Shown: positions 1 to 12,045, counted from the first letter of the stretch. The stretch: DNA of 64,000 nucleotides from Pyxicephalus adspersus (GCF_032062135.1 NC_092859.1:49992447-50056446); one strand, 5' to 3'. Program-made: numbers and translations. Notes: generated from the letters alone by a model not told the origin.

Positions 1-1913
1 ACCAGCCTTGATCGCTCCAGAGAACTCAAAAATGTGTTTATGTGTGCAGCTCAGCAATGATCAGCAATAATCTAAACTGGTCCTGAAGGGACATCAGGTT
101 AGCCAATGGCTTTAAGAGTGGGGAAAGGATTGGTTAACGTATTTTTACTGATCCTCTCTCATGCATGTGATCCTGGAGGAGCTTTACTATAAACACTTTC
201 AGGGTTGTGGCTGTCAAATTCTGACTACCAGTAGACAAAATGTAAACAAGGCAAATACTCATTGTACTTGATTCGTTTAAAATTGTGCAGGTGAGACATC
301 AGGAGTCTAATAGACCCTTGATGTCTCCATAAAGAGGATCTGTCACCTGTACAATACTTACACATAACAGAGTGGCAGCCCCTTTTGTGATACTAAAAAG
401 GTGAAGTTAAAAGTAATCAAAGAAATTCAAAACAAAGGACAAAATACTACTGCAAAAACCTGAAGAACGGATTTCTAAACATATAAAAACCTACCTGCAC
501 AATCTGTATGCATTATGTGTAGGTGAATTGCTCAAAACTGTAATATTGCAATATTGCTGTAAAAATGAAACTGCGAAACACTGCATTGTGGATCATGTGC
601 TAACACATGTTGCAGTAACACACATTAAAACGTCGTCATTTTACTGCACATTACTTCAGCGCAAAAGCACTTGCTTTTATATATATATTTATATACACAC
701 ACATACATTTTCCCCCCAGCATTTTAGTGATTCATTTCAATCATGGCTAACGAACATATTTGTGTAGCAACCCAAACAAATATCACTGATTCATTTGAAG
801 AGCCAAATTGTATGCATCGTGTGAAGATTGATTTTGAGTAAATACCTTGTGGAGACAGGCGTATTGGTATGCATACAGTATGACATGTTGATGTTCTGAG
901 AAAAATGATTGCAGAAACTCTGCAATGGGACTCAACCTTTGGCACAAAACAGTAGCACCTCATGCATGTCCATTCAAGATGGAATGGCCACGTATTGACC
1001 TTCCTGCAAATGAGCTGTGAAGACTTTGCAAGCTTGTTGTCTTAGTTGTAAATATCTGCTCAGGAGTCACATGCTAGGTCTTATATACAGCTGTTTGTAC
1101 AGGTCAATTATCAGATATTAAAAGACTGGCAAAATATTACTGTATGCCATTATATTGTGCAGAGTTTATTTTATGCTAGTGTTTAAACAAAGATACAGAG
1201 GTAATGTCAAATTTAGGTCAAAGGACATTGGTATGGAAGTAACAACAAGCCACAGATATAATGATGTGAATATACACACATTAATGGTATCACTGTGAGG
1301 AGGATTGGAGTGATATATTTTTTAAGATGTAACAATGTTTGTGCAGTACATTTCTCCCAAGTACTACAGACCCACTGTACATCCGGGATGCTTTGTATTG
1401 AAAAGTAATTTACTGTATGGATTAAAGCCAGCAACAAATATTTAGTGCTACATATGTAGGTGAGATCTACTTTTTGTCCTGGTGTCACTGAAACAGAATA
1501 TGATGTCACAAAACTTCAGAGTTGTCACCAAAACAAAAAGTTAGGAGAAATCTTCCTATGAGGACAGTTGTTTTGAAAACAACAGTCTAAAAGAGAAATC
1601 CATTCAGGTTGTAGAGATTTTCTCTCACTTCCAGTTGTGTATCCAGGGTATGAATGAAGGGAAATTGTTCAACTGGTACAGAGAAAGCAAACAATTAACA
1701 AACATTTTCCTACTCTATCAAAATTTAAAAAACACAAACAGTTTACCCTTTACACATTTATTTTTCCAAAAAAACATAATTTTATAATCCTATTATAACT
1801 ATTAAGTTTAACAAAGAAAATATAATGATAAAAACACAGATTTAAAAAAAACTGGCCTTTCTAAAACCTAAAAGACTCTCTATGTCTCTTTTGTCAACAA
1901 TTCATTCAGACTC
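1..1913. other. Gene-free AT-rich stretch
   Basis: I see no recognisable gene. The open frames here are short, lack family motifs and sit in low-complexity DNA. There is a small TA/CA microsatellite near 678-705 and a short hairpin at 295-325. The part at about 1555-1690 resembles part of the stretch at 33600-33950 and may be a copy of the same unclassified repeat. Confidence 0.6.
295..325. repeat. Short hairpin with GACATCA / TGATGTC arms
   Basis: The outer arms GACATCA and TGATGTC flank an inner GTCTAATAGAC palindrome, so the 31-nt segment can fold almost completely. No function is evident. It may be the core of an old palindromic transposon. Confidence 0.5.
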
Positions 1914-1916
1914 TAT

Positions 1917-2349
1917 AGCTACGTACACACTTCCAATTATTATCGTTGGAAAACGAACGACGAACGATCCTGCACGATATCTACGAACGATCGTATAGCA
2001 CCGATCCTGCACATACAGATAACGACACGATCGTTCGTAGATATTGTACACACAATAGATACGATCGTTTGAGCGACAGAGGAACTATGTGCACGACAGG
2101 AAGTGAACGAACGTTCGTTCATTACGCATGCTCAGACCATGGACGATCAACGAACGATCGTACACACGAACGATGGTCAACGATCGTCGTCCAATCCGAT
2201 CCGCCGGTCCGGTCGTTCGTTTCCAACGACTTTCCTAGTTCGTCGGCAACGTTGGTTACTTTTTTACGAACGATTTTTGCCCAATCGATCGTTCGTCGTT
2301 CGTTCGTCGTTCATTTTGAACGATAAAAATTGGAAGTGTGTACGCACCT
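1917..2349. mobile_element. Harbinger-type MITE, complete copy
   Basis: A 433-bp non-autonomous element. The left end reads AGCTACGTACACACTTCCAA and the right end is its near inverse, finishing AAGTGTGTACGCACCT. It is flanked by the trinucleotide TAT on both sides (1914-1916 and 2350-2352), the 3-bp target duplication length of PIF/Harbinger elements. The interior is crowded with CGAACGA, TCGTTCG and ACGATCGT motifs and is very CpG-rich against an AT-rich background. It has a sister at 39699-40133, and its right half matches the 3' end of the coding element at 13287-13523, so it is probably a deletion derivative of that family. The open frames inside it are by-products of the repeated motif. 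Confidence 0.9.
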
Positions 2350-2630
2350 TATGTCAGCTCATTTTTATCTGGGATACATAGAGCTTTGCCAAGACTGTAA
2401 CTTTCCTGCGCACACATGGGCGTTCTGTCATCCCTAACCTGACCAATTAAAGACCTAAAGATTTTAAATCTAGAAGAACGCAGAGAGAAAATAGAAATGT
2501 GAACACCAACACAATGTGGACATCCGATCTCTGGAGGAAATCTCTTTGTTAGATAATACTTGCACATTATGGCCCAAATCTCCTGTGGCCCACGAAACTG
2601 CTGAATTTTCTTACTGATTACTTACCTGTT

Positions 2631-2712
2631 AAAATGGTGTAAAGTAGACAAAACACACATCTGCTAGGGAGGTCACTAGGAGATGTGTGTTTTGTCTACT
2701 TTATGCCATTTT
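2631..2712. repeat. 82-nt near-perfect hairpin
   Basis: Two 32-nt arms (2631-2662 and 2681-2712) are complementary at 30 positions by eye, separated by an 18-nt loop. The arm core is AGTAGACAAAACACACATCT. The size is that of a small palindromic MITE or a pre-microRNA. No target duplication is obvious. Confidence 0.75.
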
Positions 2713-3021
2713 GAAGAGAAGAACACCGGCTTTGCATACAGCTTTATAGGCTATTTTACAAAACAAATATATTGTAATTAAGTAAGTTGTCTTATAAAAC
2801 TATTACGTTTTGGGATAAAAGCATTTTTCTGTAAACAATCATATCTACTGTTTTTAAATAAATTAATGTTAATCTGTAAACATTAATTCATAAGGAAAAT
2901 ATGAACCATACAGCATATTACACGTACACATCCATCAAACATAATTTTACAGCACAGCCTCCAGAACAAAAGTTGCACATTGTTGTATGTTGATTGCAAG
3001 ACTGCAGCAAGTTTGTAACAG

Positions 3022-3209
3022 TGTGCCTGAATAAATAAATCTATTAAAGCTAAAGATACACTTTCATCAGTGAAGCTGGGTGATCCAGCAAACCCAGCTT
3101 GGATCTGAATCAGGATCAAAACATTTGCTAGGTTTGCTGGATCACCCAGCTTCACTGATGAAAGTGTATCCTCTCCAGCCTTGGAGAGCTTTAATAAATC
3201 AGCCCCAAT
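3022..3209. mobile_element. Palindromic MITE, copy 1
   Basis: The 40-bp arms at 3055-3094 and 3131-3170 are perfect inverted repeats containing CACTTTCATCAGTGAAGCTG. The outer ends resemble GGGCCTGATTTATTAAAG; the left outer end is degraded. Copies or fragments recur at 18938, 28516, 32924, 48391, 49333 and 58765. No coding capacity and superfamily not determined. Confidence 0.8.
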
Positions 3210-4080
3210 AGGTTTAAATGGGAACCAAAATGAAGCAATCAGTTAAAACTATTAAGTGTTTGAAATGATCATAGCAGCAGATTTTTTATTTAGGGCAGTA
3301 TGGTGCATAGTCATAGTTTTACACTGACCTTTAACTGACTCCTGGTGAAGTATCACAAAAAGAAAACTACCTACTGGCATTTGGTGCCACCTTTTTTCTA
3401 ATGTAGCAGCTAACATAGAAGCAAGCAACAGGCTTTTTGGAAAACTACTTCAGATATGATTTCTACCAGTCAAGGTGATGGTGGACACATTGCCTAATAC
3501 TTCTTGTTTTATTGAAGAGAACAGAGACACAGGGTCAGAAAATTACAGTATATTATAACCATGTAGTTCCAGTGGTCAGAATACTTTAAACAAGCATTAA
3601 ACATAACACAACCACCTAAAGGCAAAACTTCAATTTTTAGTATAACATATGAAAATGGTTATTGATGTATGTTTGTATATTGTAATTCAATATATGATTC
3701 AGATTTATCATTGTTTACATTTTTGAGTTATTGTTTTTATGTATATGCACTTATTCTGCTTTTGTCAATGTGTAATAAACTTCTGAATTGTTTTTTGTGT
3801 ACTTCTGCTAATTTTGTTCATGTTCTTTAATGACAATAAAAATGTATTGAAAGGTAATATTTTGTACCTAAGTTTGTATAAGCAGCATGCTAACATGGCT
3901 TGTTTACTCAGTTTACTAGATTGTTTCTTTGCTTTTCATTTGCACAATGCACCTCTCTACTTGTAAAACTCCTGTGGACGGCTTTAAAATGTTTGTGTTT
4001 CCTAATATACTTTGATTTCCTAACTTACTTTGCATTACAGTAAAACTAAAATCTGTATAAACAAAATTAATTCACATTGG
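3210..4080. other. AT-rich stretch with no recognised feature
   Basis: No gene or named repeat seen. The open frames are short and without motifs. Confidence 0.5.
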
Positions 4081-4920
4081 ACATGTTTCCACTGGTCCCC
4101 CTAACCCCCAGCAATTTTTGTGACAAAACCATATTCATGACTGTGACAAGGCAGAGACGCTGCATACAGTGCCCCCCCCCAGTAACCCCTGAACTGACAC
4201 CAAAATGATGGTTAAATGGCCGGAAGACCTTTTATTAAACAAACAATTTCTTAAAGCAATTAAAATTATATAAACATTACCATAAATAACCAAATCAAAT
4301 AAATAACCATAAATAACCAAATAGCAAAAAATGTACTTAAATACCAATCCAAATAACAATACAAATACATAAATACCACATTTACTTATACCCTTGATTT
4401 AATAAACACACTCTCCTGGTTACTGGTCCTCGAAGGCCCCCTCTACTATACCCCCCAAACTTATTTGGGTCTGCACCGCCGTGATTTATATGCTCCCAGC
4501 TGCAAACCACTAGCTCAGAAACGATATCAGCAGCACTCGCAGCCCATTTCAACCAAGACCCATCAAACTGCCAATAACCTAAATTCCAGAGAGACCCATA
4601 CCGAAGATGAGCCTCCCACCCCCCACTGAAACGGAGCAGAAACCACCTTCCCTCGAGGACCTCATCGCAGCAACAAACCCCAACCTAAACCACCACCAAA
4701 ATACAAGGGAGGGTGGGCGACAAACTTTCTCAACTTTTCCCGTCCTCCTCTTCCGCCCCCCCCCCCCTTTCACTCCTCTTCTCCCTCCCTCAACTACGTC
4801 ACCCCCCCCTCGCTCCAGTTTCCCCCCTCACCACGCGGCAAATAGTTAACTCTAGCACTCTCCCCCTTCCCAGTCATGGAGGCCTTCCACTAACCTTTCA
4901 GTACGTTCCCCGGCTCCAGA
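4081..4920. other. Unclassified block with C-rich half
   Basis: About 4246-4380 is a low-complexity AT run built on repeated AAATAACC. From about 4430 to 4920 the sequence changes to C-rich and pyrimidine-rich DNA with several long C runs, unlike its surroundings. No known protein motif was recognised in any frame, including the frames at 4607-4849 and 4579-4773. It could be an antisense retroelement 3' region or an unknown repeat. Confidence 0.3.
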
Positions 4921-7239
4921 CCTCTCTGGAGACTTGCGATTTAGGTAAAAATTTTGGTAAATGTTTGGCCATAGACTTCAATGCATTTTACTGAAATGTC
5001 CTGCCTTTTATAAAATACTCTGTTTTCACCAAACATTTTTCAAAAATATTTTTCTCAATTTTGCTTCATCACTATGGGACCAGGAAGCTAGAAAGCAAAT
5101 CAAAATCTTGCAGCAGGAATGCAGGGGGAACTATCAAAATGGACCATCAATATTAGTGATAGCCCCTAAAGGGAGAGATTTTTTTTCACTTTCCATTCTA
5201 TCTCTTGGACTGGGAGTTATTTGCACTGGGAGTGCAAATAAAATCTCATTGTATGAAACAAAGCAATAAAACCTGTCAGAGGTTTATAAACTACTAAAAA
5301 ACAGCAAAACAAAAGAAAATGTTTTACTTGGAGCTATAGTCTTTTGATGTCTAATATAAATGTAATACTGAGAATCCTGTACTATGACAAGATGCCTGCA
5401 AATTCTGAATGTTCAAAATGTAACTATCAGTAAATTATACTGTAAGTGAATTGCACTTACACTTTATTTTATTAATATGGAGGCTTTATAGTGCAATAAC
5501 ATTGTGGTTGTAGTTGTTTGCCACTCCTTGTTGTGCAGGTTTCAACTTGAATTTTTCTGGTTTTGATCTGGCTACAGTAGGGCTAAGTTCAGACCTAAAA
5601 ATGTTTTTAATAAAACCAATGGGTTTATTTTTTCTCTTGTTATTTTATAGGTGTTTGCTTGTGGTTGCATTGCTGTTTTATTAGATGCTACATGCAGCAT
5701 CTCTGAACAGTTAGCCACCCCAACTTTCATGACATATTGATAATATAATACAAGGTAATAAAAGCACCAATTTCAACCAGAAGCCTAAAAAAGCTTTTGC
5801 AATCGTCTGACAAACCCTGCGGTCACCATCTATATTTACTCCTGAGCACCAAGCAGTTGCCAGTAGGCACCTGGGAGTAGTAATAGCGCAGTTCCTAACC
5901 ACTTGTCTGATGATAGTGTATTCCCCACACAGTCATTGCAATTTGAGTATTTTTGTAATAAGCCTATGTAACTTTTTTAAAAGACATATAAACATATGAC
6001 TTTAAACATTTAAAGTAGGTAGTCAGTTTTAAAGTACAAACTAGCATTTTACTACATTATATTAGCCCACCTTAAGATAAAAAAGGTAGACCAAGTAATA
6101 AACAATGATTTAAGGAAAAAGCTTTACCTGGAATCACAAATGCTTTCTAAAAGTAACTAATAAATTTTACCATATTAGATTAAATTTTAGGGAAGATTAA
6201 TATGCAAGTGGTTGTGGAAGTAAAGAGATTAGTGGTTGGCATGAATTACTTATATATATCAGGAACACATAGAGAGATCTGGAGAAAACAGTCAATTGGG
6301 AATAACTGTATATTGATAAAATCTTAACACAACATGCAGTCTAAGTACTTAGAGATTACTTCCATTTCATTATATGTAAACCACAAATATGCACCAGCCA
6401 AGATTACGTTATGTGGGTGTAAACTTTTGTGCAAATTTTATAGGACATTAAGAAAAGAACAAACTTTTCTAGGTGATATTTCAAGTACTAAATATTAAAA
6501 CACTACACACATACAAAAGAGTGCTAATATGGAACAGAAAGGATGAATAATAACATACACTGTATACTCAAAACAATACATTGAACAACACTGTCAGATT
6601 ATATGTGATTCTGTCACATCATTATAGTTGTATAACCAGCAGAAAAAGAAGACCTAATAAGGGCTCCAGGCAGACTATTTCATGTGTCCAACATCCCCGT
6701 CACACACTCAAGGTTCCTTGTAAATATCCCATTCATTATCTATAATATATATTATTTTATTATTAAAGGTCAAAAAACAATAACAAAATAATTCACCTCA
6801 AAGTGTTTATCTATATCACCACTGTACACTACTTTAACTTGTTTATCCCTCATCATGGAGTGTAACTTCTCCTTCTAGATGACCTGTGAACTCCTGGTGC
6901 ACGTCTTTACTTTCCTAACTTTTTTATGGATTTATTTTCCCCTTCTAGTTGTGTATCCTATTAATTGAGCTATTAGATCAAATGTCCACCAGAAGTCTTC
7001 TCCACAGTAGGTGTCAATTTGACAGCTGGGGTGCCAGTGAACAATAGCTTGGTATAATTGTATAATCTCCAATTGTATATTTTCTCAGGTTCGTATAAGG
7101 AGTTATGACACTAAACATGTTCACATTTGGAGGGTGGTTGCTGGCCTCTTTTTTTAGTAATGTTAGTGAATTTATGTAGGTGGATGGTCCATGGGTATAC
7201 CAGAATTTCTAATTTACAGTCAAATCTTATAAAATCTTA
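4921..7239. other. AT-rich stretch with no recognised gene
   Basis: No coding sequence or named repeat could be supported. About 5580-5900 may hold an old unclassified repeat, but no ends could be defined. Confidence 0.5.
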
Positions 7240-7700
7240 AGCCAGTGGTGAATTTAAATGCCATGAAATAAAGGTATCGTGTGCCCATCTTGGCACACAC
7301 GCTGCAGGTTGCAAATTTCGGGTGTACACTATTCTTAAATTGCAGCTCTGATACATGAAAGCAAAGCCCTGCACCCATACAGTCTGTCCAATTTTGGTGA
7401 GCTTGTGTGGACATGAGTGGCACCTAGTGTGATTTTACGCTGCTGTAGGCCATCGGCTACAAGGTTTGATGTGTTGTGCTTTCATAGATGCCCTTCTGTA
7501 TACCTCTGTTGTAACAAGTATATATTTGAGTTGCCTTTCTATCAGCTTGAACCAGTCTGGCCATTCTCCTCTGATCTCTAGAATCAACAAAGCATGTCTT
7601 GCCAATTGAACTATAAACCACTGGATATTTTTTTCTTTTTGGATTAAGCCCCAGAGATGGTTTTGTGAGAAAATCACAGCAGATCAGCATTTTTTAAAAT
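7240..7700 (-). pseudogene. Broken Tc1-type transposase fragment
   Basis: Read on the minus strand from about 7690, the translation contains RDQRRMARLVQADRKAT, then YNRGIQKGIYESTTHQTL. After a frame change it gives AQ-type residues including TSSPKLDRL and QAHQNWT in alternating frames. This order matches the N-terminal helix-turn-helix region and the start of the DDE domain of vertebrate Tc1 transposases. Frames shift several times and the catalytic DDE residues are not preserved, so it is dead. No terminal inverted repeats were found here. This family differs from the Tc1 copy at 31353-32128. Confidence 0.75.
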
Positions 7701-9735
7701 ATTCAGACCAGACCACCTGGCATGAATAACCATGTCACACTCAAAGTCACTTATTCACCCTTTTTGCCCCCATACTGATCCTTGGTTTGAACTTCAGAAA
7801 TTTTCCTTGACAATACCTACAGGCCTTAATGCCTTGGGTTGCTGTCACGTGGTTGACTGATTATTAAAGGAGTAAAGCATGATTATTTAGTGAGTAAGGA
7901 GAAGCAGAAATTCACAAAAATTGTGTTAATCACCATTTAAGGAATGTTAGCTCAAACATGATTGGAAATAAAGCTGATTGTAGTAGCTGTAGTGATAAAA
8001 ATGTTATAGTGATTGTTTCTAATCTAGCTCTGTATTCAGTTTTTCCTTATTCAGCCCTTACTACTTAGGGAGAGGGTTATACTTTTATAAATAAATGGAG
8101 GTATTATTAATGTTCATTAAATTGTATTTTAAATATGATATGTAGTAAGGGTTTTCTTACCAAAGTTTAAGGCACATGTTGAGAAATACCAAGATGGTGC
8201 CAAGACACTATGCTGTGACTCATAGCGGGGAAACCTGTATCCTCCCTTAACCTTTTCTTCTTCATGCTCCGCTTGAAGCAGATATTCTTCTGAAGCTAAA
8301 TCTGTTTGCCCATTTCTTTTAATGAAGAAAAAAAAGTACTCACAGTTACATAAAAGTATACCTAACAATGAAAGTACAAATGAAATAACAAATTAACTCA
8401 CACCTTGAACAAACAAAATACATTTTCCCACAAAAAGAGCAACAGCACTTGACAAAATGAATTATGTTGCTGGTTAACTGAAAATGATCTTATGTATTCT
8501 AAACATTTTAAGAAAAAAACACTGTTCTGTCACTCCACTTTTTTTTAATGAAATCCAATTTTGTTCCAGGTTGCCTTTCATACTTGTTGTCACATTATTA
8601 TAAAGAAAGTGTTCATTTGTTTTGTATTATAGGTTAGTCTAAGCAAACCAAAATACTAGTCACACTGGATTTAGAATCCACCAAAAGCACGTTCAGAAGG
8701 CGCAGTGCTAAGTGACCTGAAAAACATACAGTAAACAAGAATGTTATCTACACAGGAGCTTCAATTGTTCATCGGCCATAGCTGTATATATAGACCTCAG
8801 TGAATAGAGAAATGTTTGCTTATTTCTGTACATAATTCCACCTAAGATGAGTCAACATTCTATTTAAATAAAAGTTCCAAAGAGAAAGGCTTTCCTGCCA
8901 CCAGGGGACAACCTAAAGATTCATCACTTCAAGCGGGGAGGAAGGCAAATTTTAAATGTGACCTTTTAAAAACTATTGACAGGCATATTTTTTTTGGTTT
9001 AGATAAAGTGTACATGGGTTAGAACCCCTGTGAGATTTTTTTTTACATATTCCCACTCCAAAGAGTTGCTCGCACCATTTGTTTTGGTGAAAAAATATAA
9101 CATTATATAAAATATAATATATAAAATATTATATAAAATATTATATAATTTATATATAATATAAAATTAATCTTACTTACATATATATCTACTACAGTAA
9201 GAGTAAATATCAATCCTTTTTTTCTGATCTAGTTTTAGAAAGTAGCTTTATATTTATTGGATTTATTTTACCATTTTATTTCTCTTTGGAAATATCTAGA
9301 TATTAGGATAAGAGATCAGCATCTTCCCTAATGCACTGTAATCTAATCTTGCACATTTAAATGCTCTAATCCATTTACACTGTAACCCTGAAGATTTCTT
9401 TTTTTGTGTGTGTATAAACCAATTAAAAAATGAACATACAATTTATCTGTCAAAAATAGCAATAACGCATATCAAGCTTACAAACAGGTGTAGCTGTGGT
9501 TGAAAAAGTTCAGTACAACTGTCTGCCAGCTACTAATCGCTGTTACTTTAAAGTACTTTGTTACTTTAAAGTTGCAAATGGTGACAGTGTGGTTCCAACC
9601 CACCACAAGACTTAACTCCAAACTCATCCATAATTTTTACAAGATCACTAGTCAGGGTTGGCAATTTGCCTTTGGAAAGATTACCTCCCAGGCCAGGGGG
9701 ACACCAGTCCATATGCCTGGTGTACAGGATTCATA
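7701..9735. other. AT-rich stretch with no recognised gene
   Basis: No supportable coding region. About 9095-9180 is an almost pure A/T tract of TATAAAATAT units. About 9545-9575 contains a short direct repeat of TTACTTTAAAGT. Confidence 0.5.
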
Positions 9736-9861
9736 GTTACATAGTAGGTCAGGTTAAAAAAAGAAAAAAGTCCATCAAGTTCAACCACTGGGATTAACAT
9801 ATCCCACATATAAAACCTTATGGACATAATTGGTCCAGAGGAAGGCAAAAAAAAACCCTGG

Positions 9862-10200
9862 CACTATTATTATTATTATTATTATTAATATTAAACAGGA
9901 TTTATATAGCGCCAACATATTATGTAGCGGTGTACATTAAATAAGGGTTGCAAATGACAGACTAATACAGACAGTAATACAGGAGGCGAGGACCCTGCCC
10001 CTAAGAGCTTACAATCTAGTAGGTGGGGGAATTTACACACAATAGGAGGGGGATATGTAGTGGTTGGAAGTAGTGATGGTTTCAAAAGACAGAAGATGAT
10101 GGATAGGCAAGTTTGAAAAAATGGGTTTTGAGTGCTCTTTTAAATGAGCAGAAAGTAGGAGCAAGCCGAATAGGACGAGGAAGACCATTCCACACATTGC
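9862..10200 (-). mobile_element. L2-type LINE 3' end nested in CR1
   Basis: An (ATT)n run at about 9866-9890 is followed by TTTATATAGCGCCAACATAT and related sequence, then by the same 3'-region sequence seen in the larger LINE at 19686-21620. On the minus strand it ends in (AAT)n, as expected for a 5'-truncated L2-like insertion. Flanking CR1 sequence resumes at about 10200 with TTGCTCCAACAG. Confidence 0.75.
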
Positions 10201-10385
10201 TCCAACAGAGGAAAAAAAAAATTCCTGATTCCATGAGGCAATCGGATGGTCCCTGGATCAACAGTCTCTGTAATCCTTACTTTAAAGCTTTAATAGTTAT
10301 ATTATGTGTTTCTAGAAAAGCATCCAGTTTTTTTCCTAAAGCAATCTTTAGTAGTTGCTGAAACTACTTCCTGAGGGAGCCTATT

Positions 10386-10754
10386 TCACATTTCTACAGA
10401 CCATACAGTGAAGAATCTCTTCCTTACCTGGGGCTTAAACCTCCTCCACATTCTTTCCTCCAGGCGCAAAGAATGCCCTCTTGTCCTCCGTATCAATCTT
10501 ACAGTGAATAATTGGGAAGAGAGTTCTCTATATGGACCATTTATATATTTATACAGGGTGATCATATCCCCCCTTAAACATCTCTTCCCAAGGGGGATCA
10601 TATTCAGTTCAGATAATCTCTCCTCATAGCCAAGTTCCTCCATTCCTTTTATTAGTTTAGTTGCCCTTCTCTGCACTTCCTCCAATTCTACAATGTCCTT
10701 TTTGTCAACTGGTGCCCAAAACTGGACTGCATATTCCAGATGTGGTCTGACCAA
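10386..10754 (-). pseudogene. CR1 reverse transcriptase C-terminal fragment
   Basis: An open minus-strand frame of 122 codons within the CR1 element. It matches the family segment downstream of the RT active site, where the sequence YEERL and the LRGDMI motif precede the variable C-terminus. No upstream RT catalytic FADD motif is present in this piece, so the element is not functional. The frame ends in the 3' part before the UTR. Confidence is high that it is CR1-like and low on the exact subfamily. Confidence 0.85.
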
Positions 10755-11039
10755 TTCTTTGTACAGGGGCAGGAATATGTCTCCATCTCTGCAGTCTATC
10801 CCTCTTTTTACTTTGAAGAAAGTACTTTACTAACTTTAGATATTGCAGCTTGGCATTGCATGCTATTACTAAGTCTGTGATCCACCACAACCCCCAGATA
10901 CTTTTCTGTTTTTGACTCCCCCAAATGTATCCCCCCTGGACAGTATGAAGCATGAATGTTGTTAGCCCCCAAGTGCATAACTTTACATTTATCTAAATTA
11001 AATGTCATTTGCCACTTGGCTGCCCAATCAAACAGTACA

Positions 11040-11040
<1 letters not shown>

Positions 11041-11075
<35 letters not shown>

Positions 11076-11127
11076 ACAGGATTTATATAGCACCAACATA
11101 TTACGCAGCGCTGTACATTAAATAGGG
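11041..11127 (-). mobile_element. Short L2-type tail nested in CR1 with ACAT duplication
   Basis: An 87-bp insertion of (ATT)n followed by ACAGGATTTATATAGC and the AGCGCTGTACATTAAAT block. It is flanked by ACAT on both sides (11037-11040 and 11128-11131), which looks like a short target site duplication. Removing it rejoins CR1 sequence smoothly. Confidence 0.8.
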
Positions 11128-11772
11128 ACATCCAGGTCTGCTTGTAGATTATAGACATCCTGTATGGACTTAATTCCATTACATAGTTGGGTGTCATCAG
11201 CAAACACAGAAATGATACTTTTAATCCCAATTGCTATATAATTTATAAAGATGTTAAACAGTAAAGGTCCCAACACTAAACACTGGGGTACACCACTAAT
11301 AACCTTAGACCATTCAGAGTTTGAATCATTAACAACTACTCAGTGGATGTGGTCTTTAAGCCAGTTCTCTATCCATTTACAGATTGACTTTTCTAAACAT
11401 TTTGACCCGAACTTGCATAATAACCATCTTTGGGGTACAGTATCAAATTAGCCCTATGCCAATACATCGGTACCATGCCAGTGATTAAAGAGTTTCTGAA
11501 ATTAAAAACAATGGTTTTGAAATGCCTAAGCTCAGCTTTTGAGGACACATGGTTGTAATCCATTTGGTCCTGTGCTTTGTCAACCTTATTTTTGTCCAAC
11601 TGTTTCTCAATCATATCAATTTTGAACTATTTGGCCAATTTTCCTATGTGTACATAGAGCTAAAAAAAAGTGTTTAGTAAATCGGTCTTTTCTTTATCCC
11701 CAGTTACCAACCCAGAGAATTCTTTAAAGGGCCTACATGCTCAGATCTGATCTTGTAGATCAAATCATGTAA

Positions 11773-12045
11773 GATGACTACAAGAATTATCTTCGTATGT
11801 CAGATGTCTGTTTCCAGCAATTACTTTCTGCAGTTAGACCTTTTCTGCAGAAGCAAGATACCTTCATGAGGAAGTCCATTACACCTGAGCAGAGGTTGAT
11901 CGCCACGCTGAGATACCTTGCCACTGGAAGATCTCTGCAGGACATGAAGTTCTCCACCGGGATCTCACTGCAAGCAATGGGTCACATCATCCCCGAGACA
12001 TGTGCAGCAATTATCGACTGCTTTTTGGATAATATTTTTGGATAA
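11773..12045 (+). pseudogene. Harbinger (HARBI1-like) transposase fragment
   Basis: After an in-frame stop at 11770-11772 the frame reads DDYKNYLRMSD, then FQQLLSAVRPFLQKQD and ITPEQRLIATLRYLATGRS, followed by LQDMKFSTGIS and the segment HIIPETCAAI. This is the conserved N-terminal region of PIF/Harbinger transposases, which are related to the domesticated HARBI1 nuclease. The expected next part, with the DDE catalytic domain, is lost: after CAAI the frame enters AT-rich DNA and stops at 12043. Its role in an intact element would be DNA cleavage and strand transfer together with the accessory SANT/Myb-like protein. It is not a host HARBI1 gene, because it lies inside an element with transposon ends. 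Confidence 0.9.

Larger units (their letters stand above)
9736..11750 (-). mobile_element. CR1-type LINE, 3' half, antisense and interrupted
   Basis: Read on the minus strand this is the C-terminal part of a CR1-clade reverse transcriptase plus 3' UTR. The translated piece at 10754-10386 shows YAVQFWAPVDKKDIVELEEV, then QRRATKLIKGM and YEERLSELNM, the usual order after the RT palm in CR1 elements. The region around 11000-11450 carries further RT-derived sequence in broken frames. The 3' end lies at about 9736, where the minus strand ends in a TATGTAACTATG octamer-like motif typical of CR1 tails. The element is cut by two L2-type insertions (about 9862-10200 and 11041-11127) and bordered upstream by the Harbinger remnant. 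Its 5' half is missing. Confidence 0.85.

Noticed and set aside
1946..2381. Protein-coding genes in the long open frames of both strands
   Set aside because: They are translations of the repeated CGAACGA motif in a MITE; the same frames recur at 39655-40261.
8898..8910. CTCF-binding motif CCACCAGGGGACA
   Set aside because: One mismatch to the core and a single site; too common by chance to call without binding data.
11797..12045. Host HARBI1 gene exon
   Set aside because: The sequence is HARBI1-like but sits in a transposon with a Harbinger terminus and target site and lacks the catalytic region.
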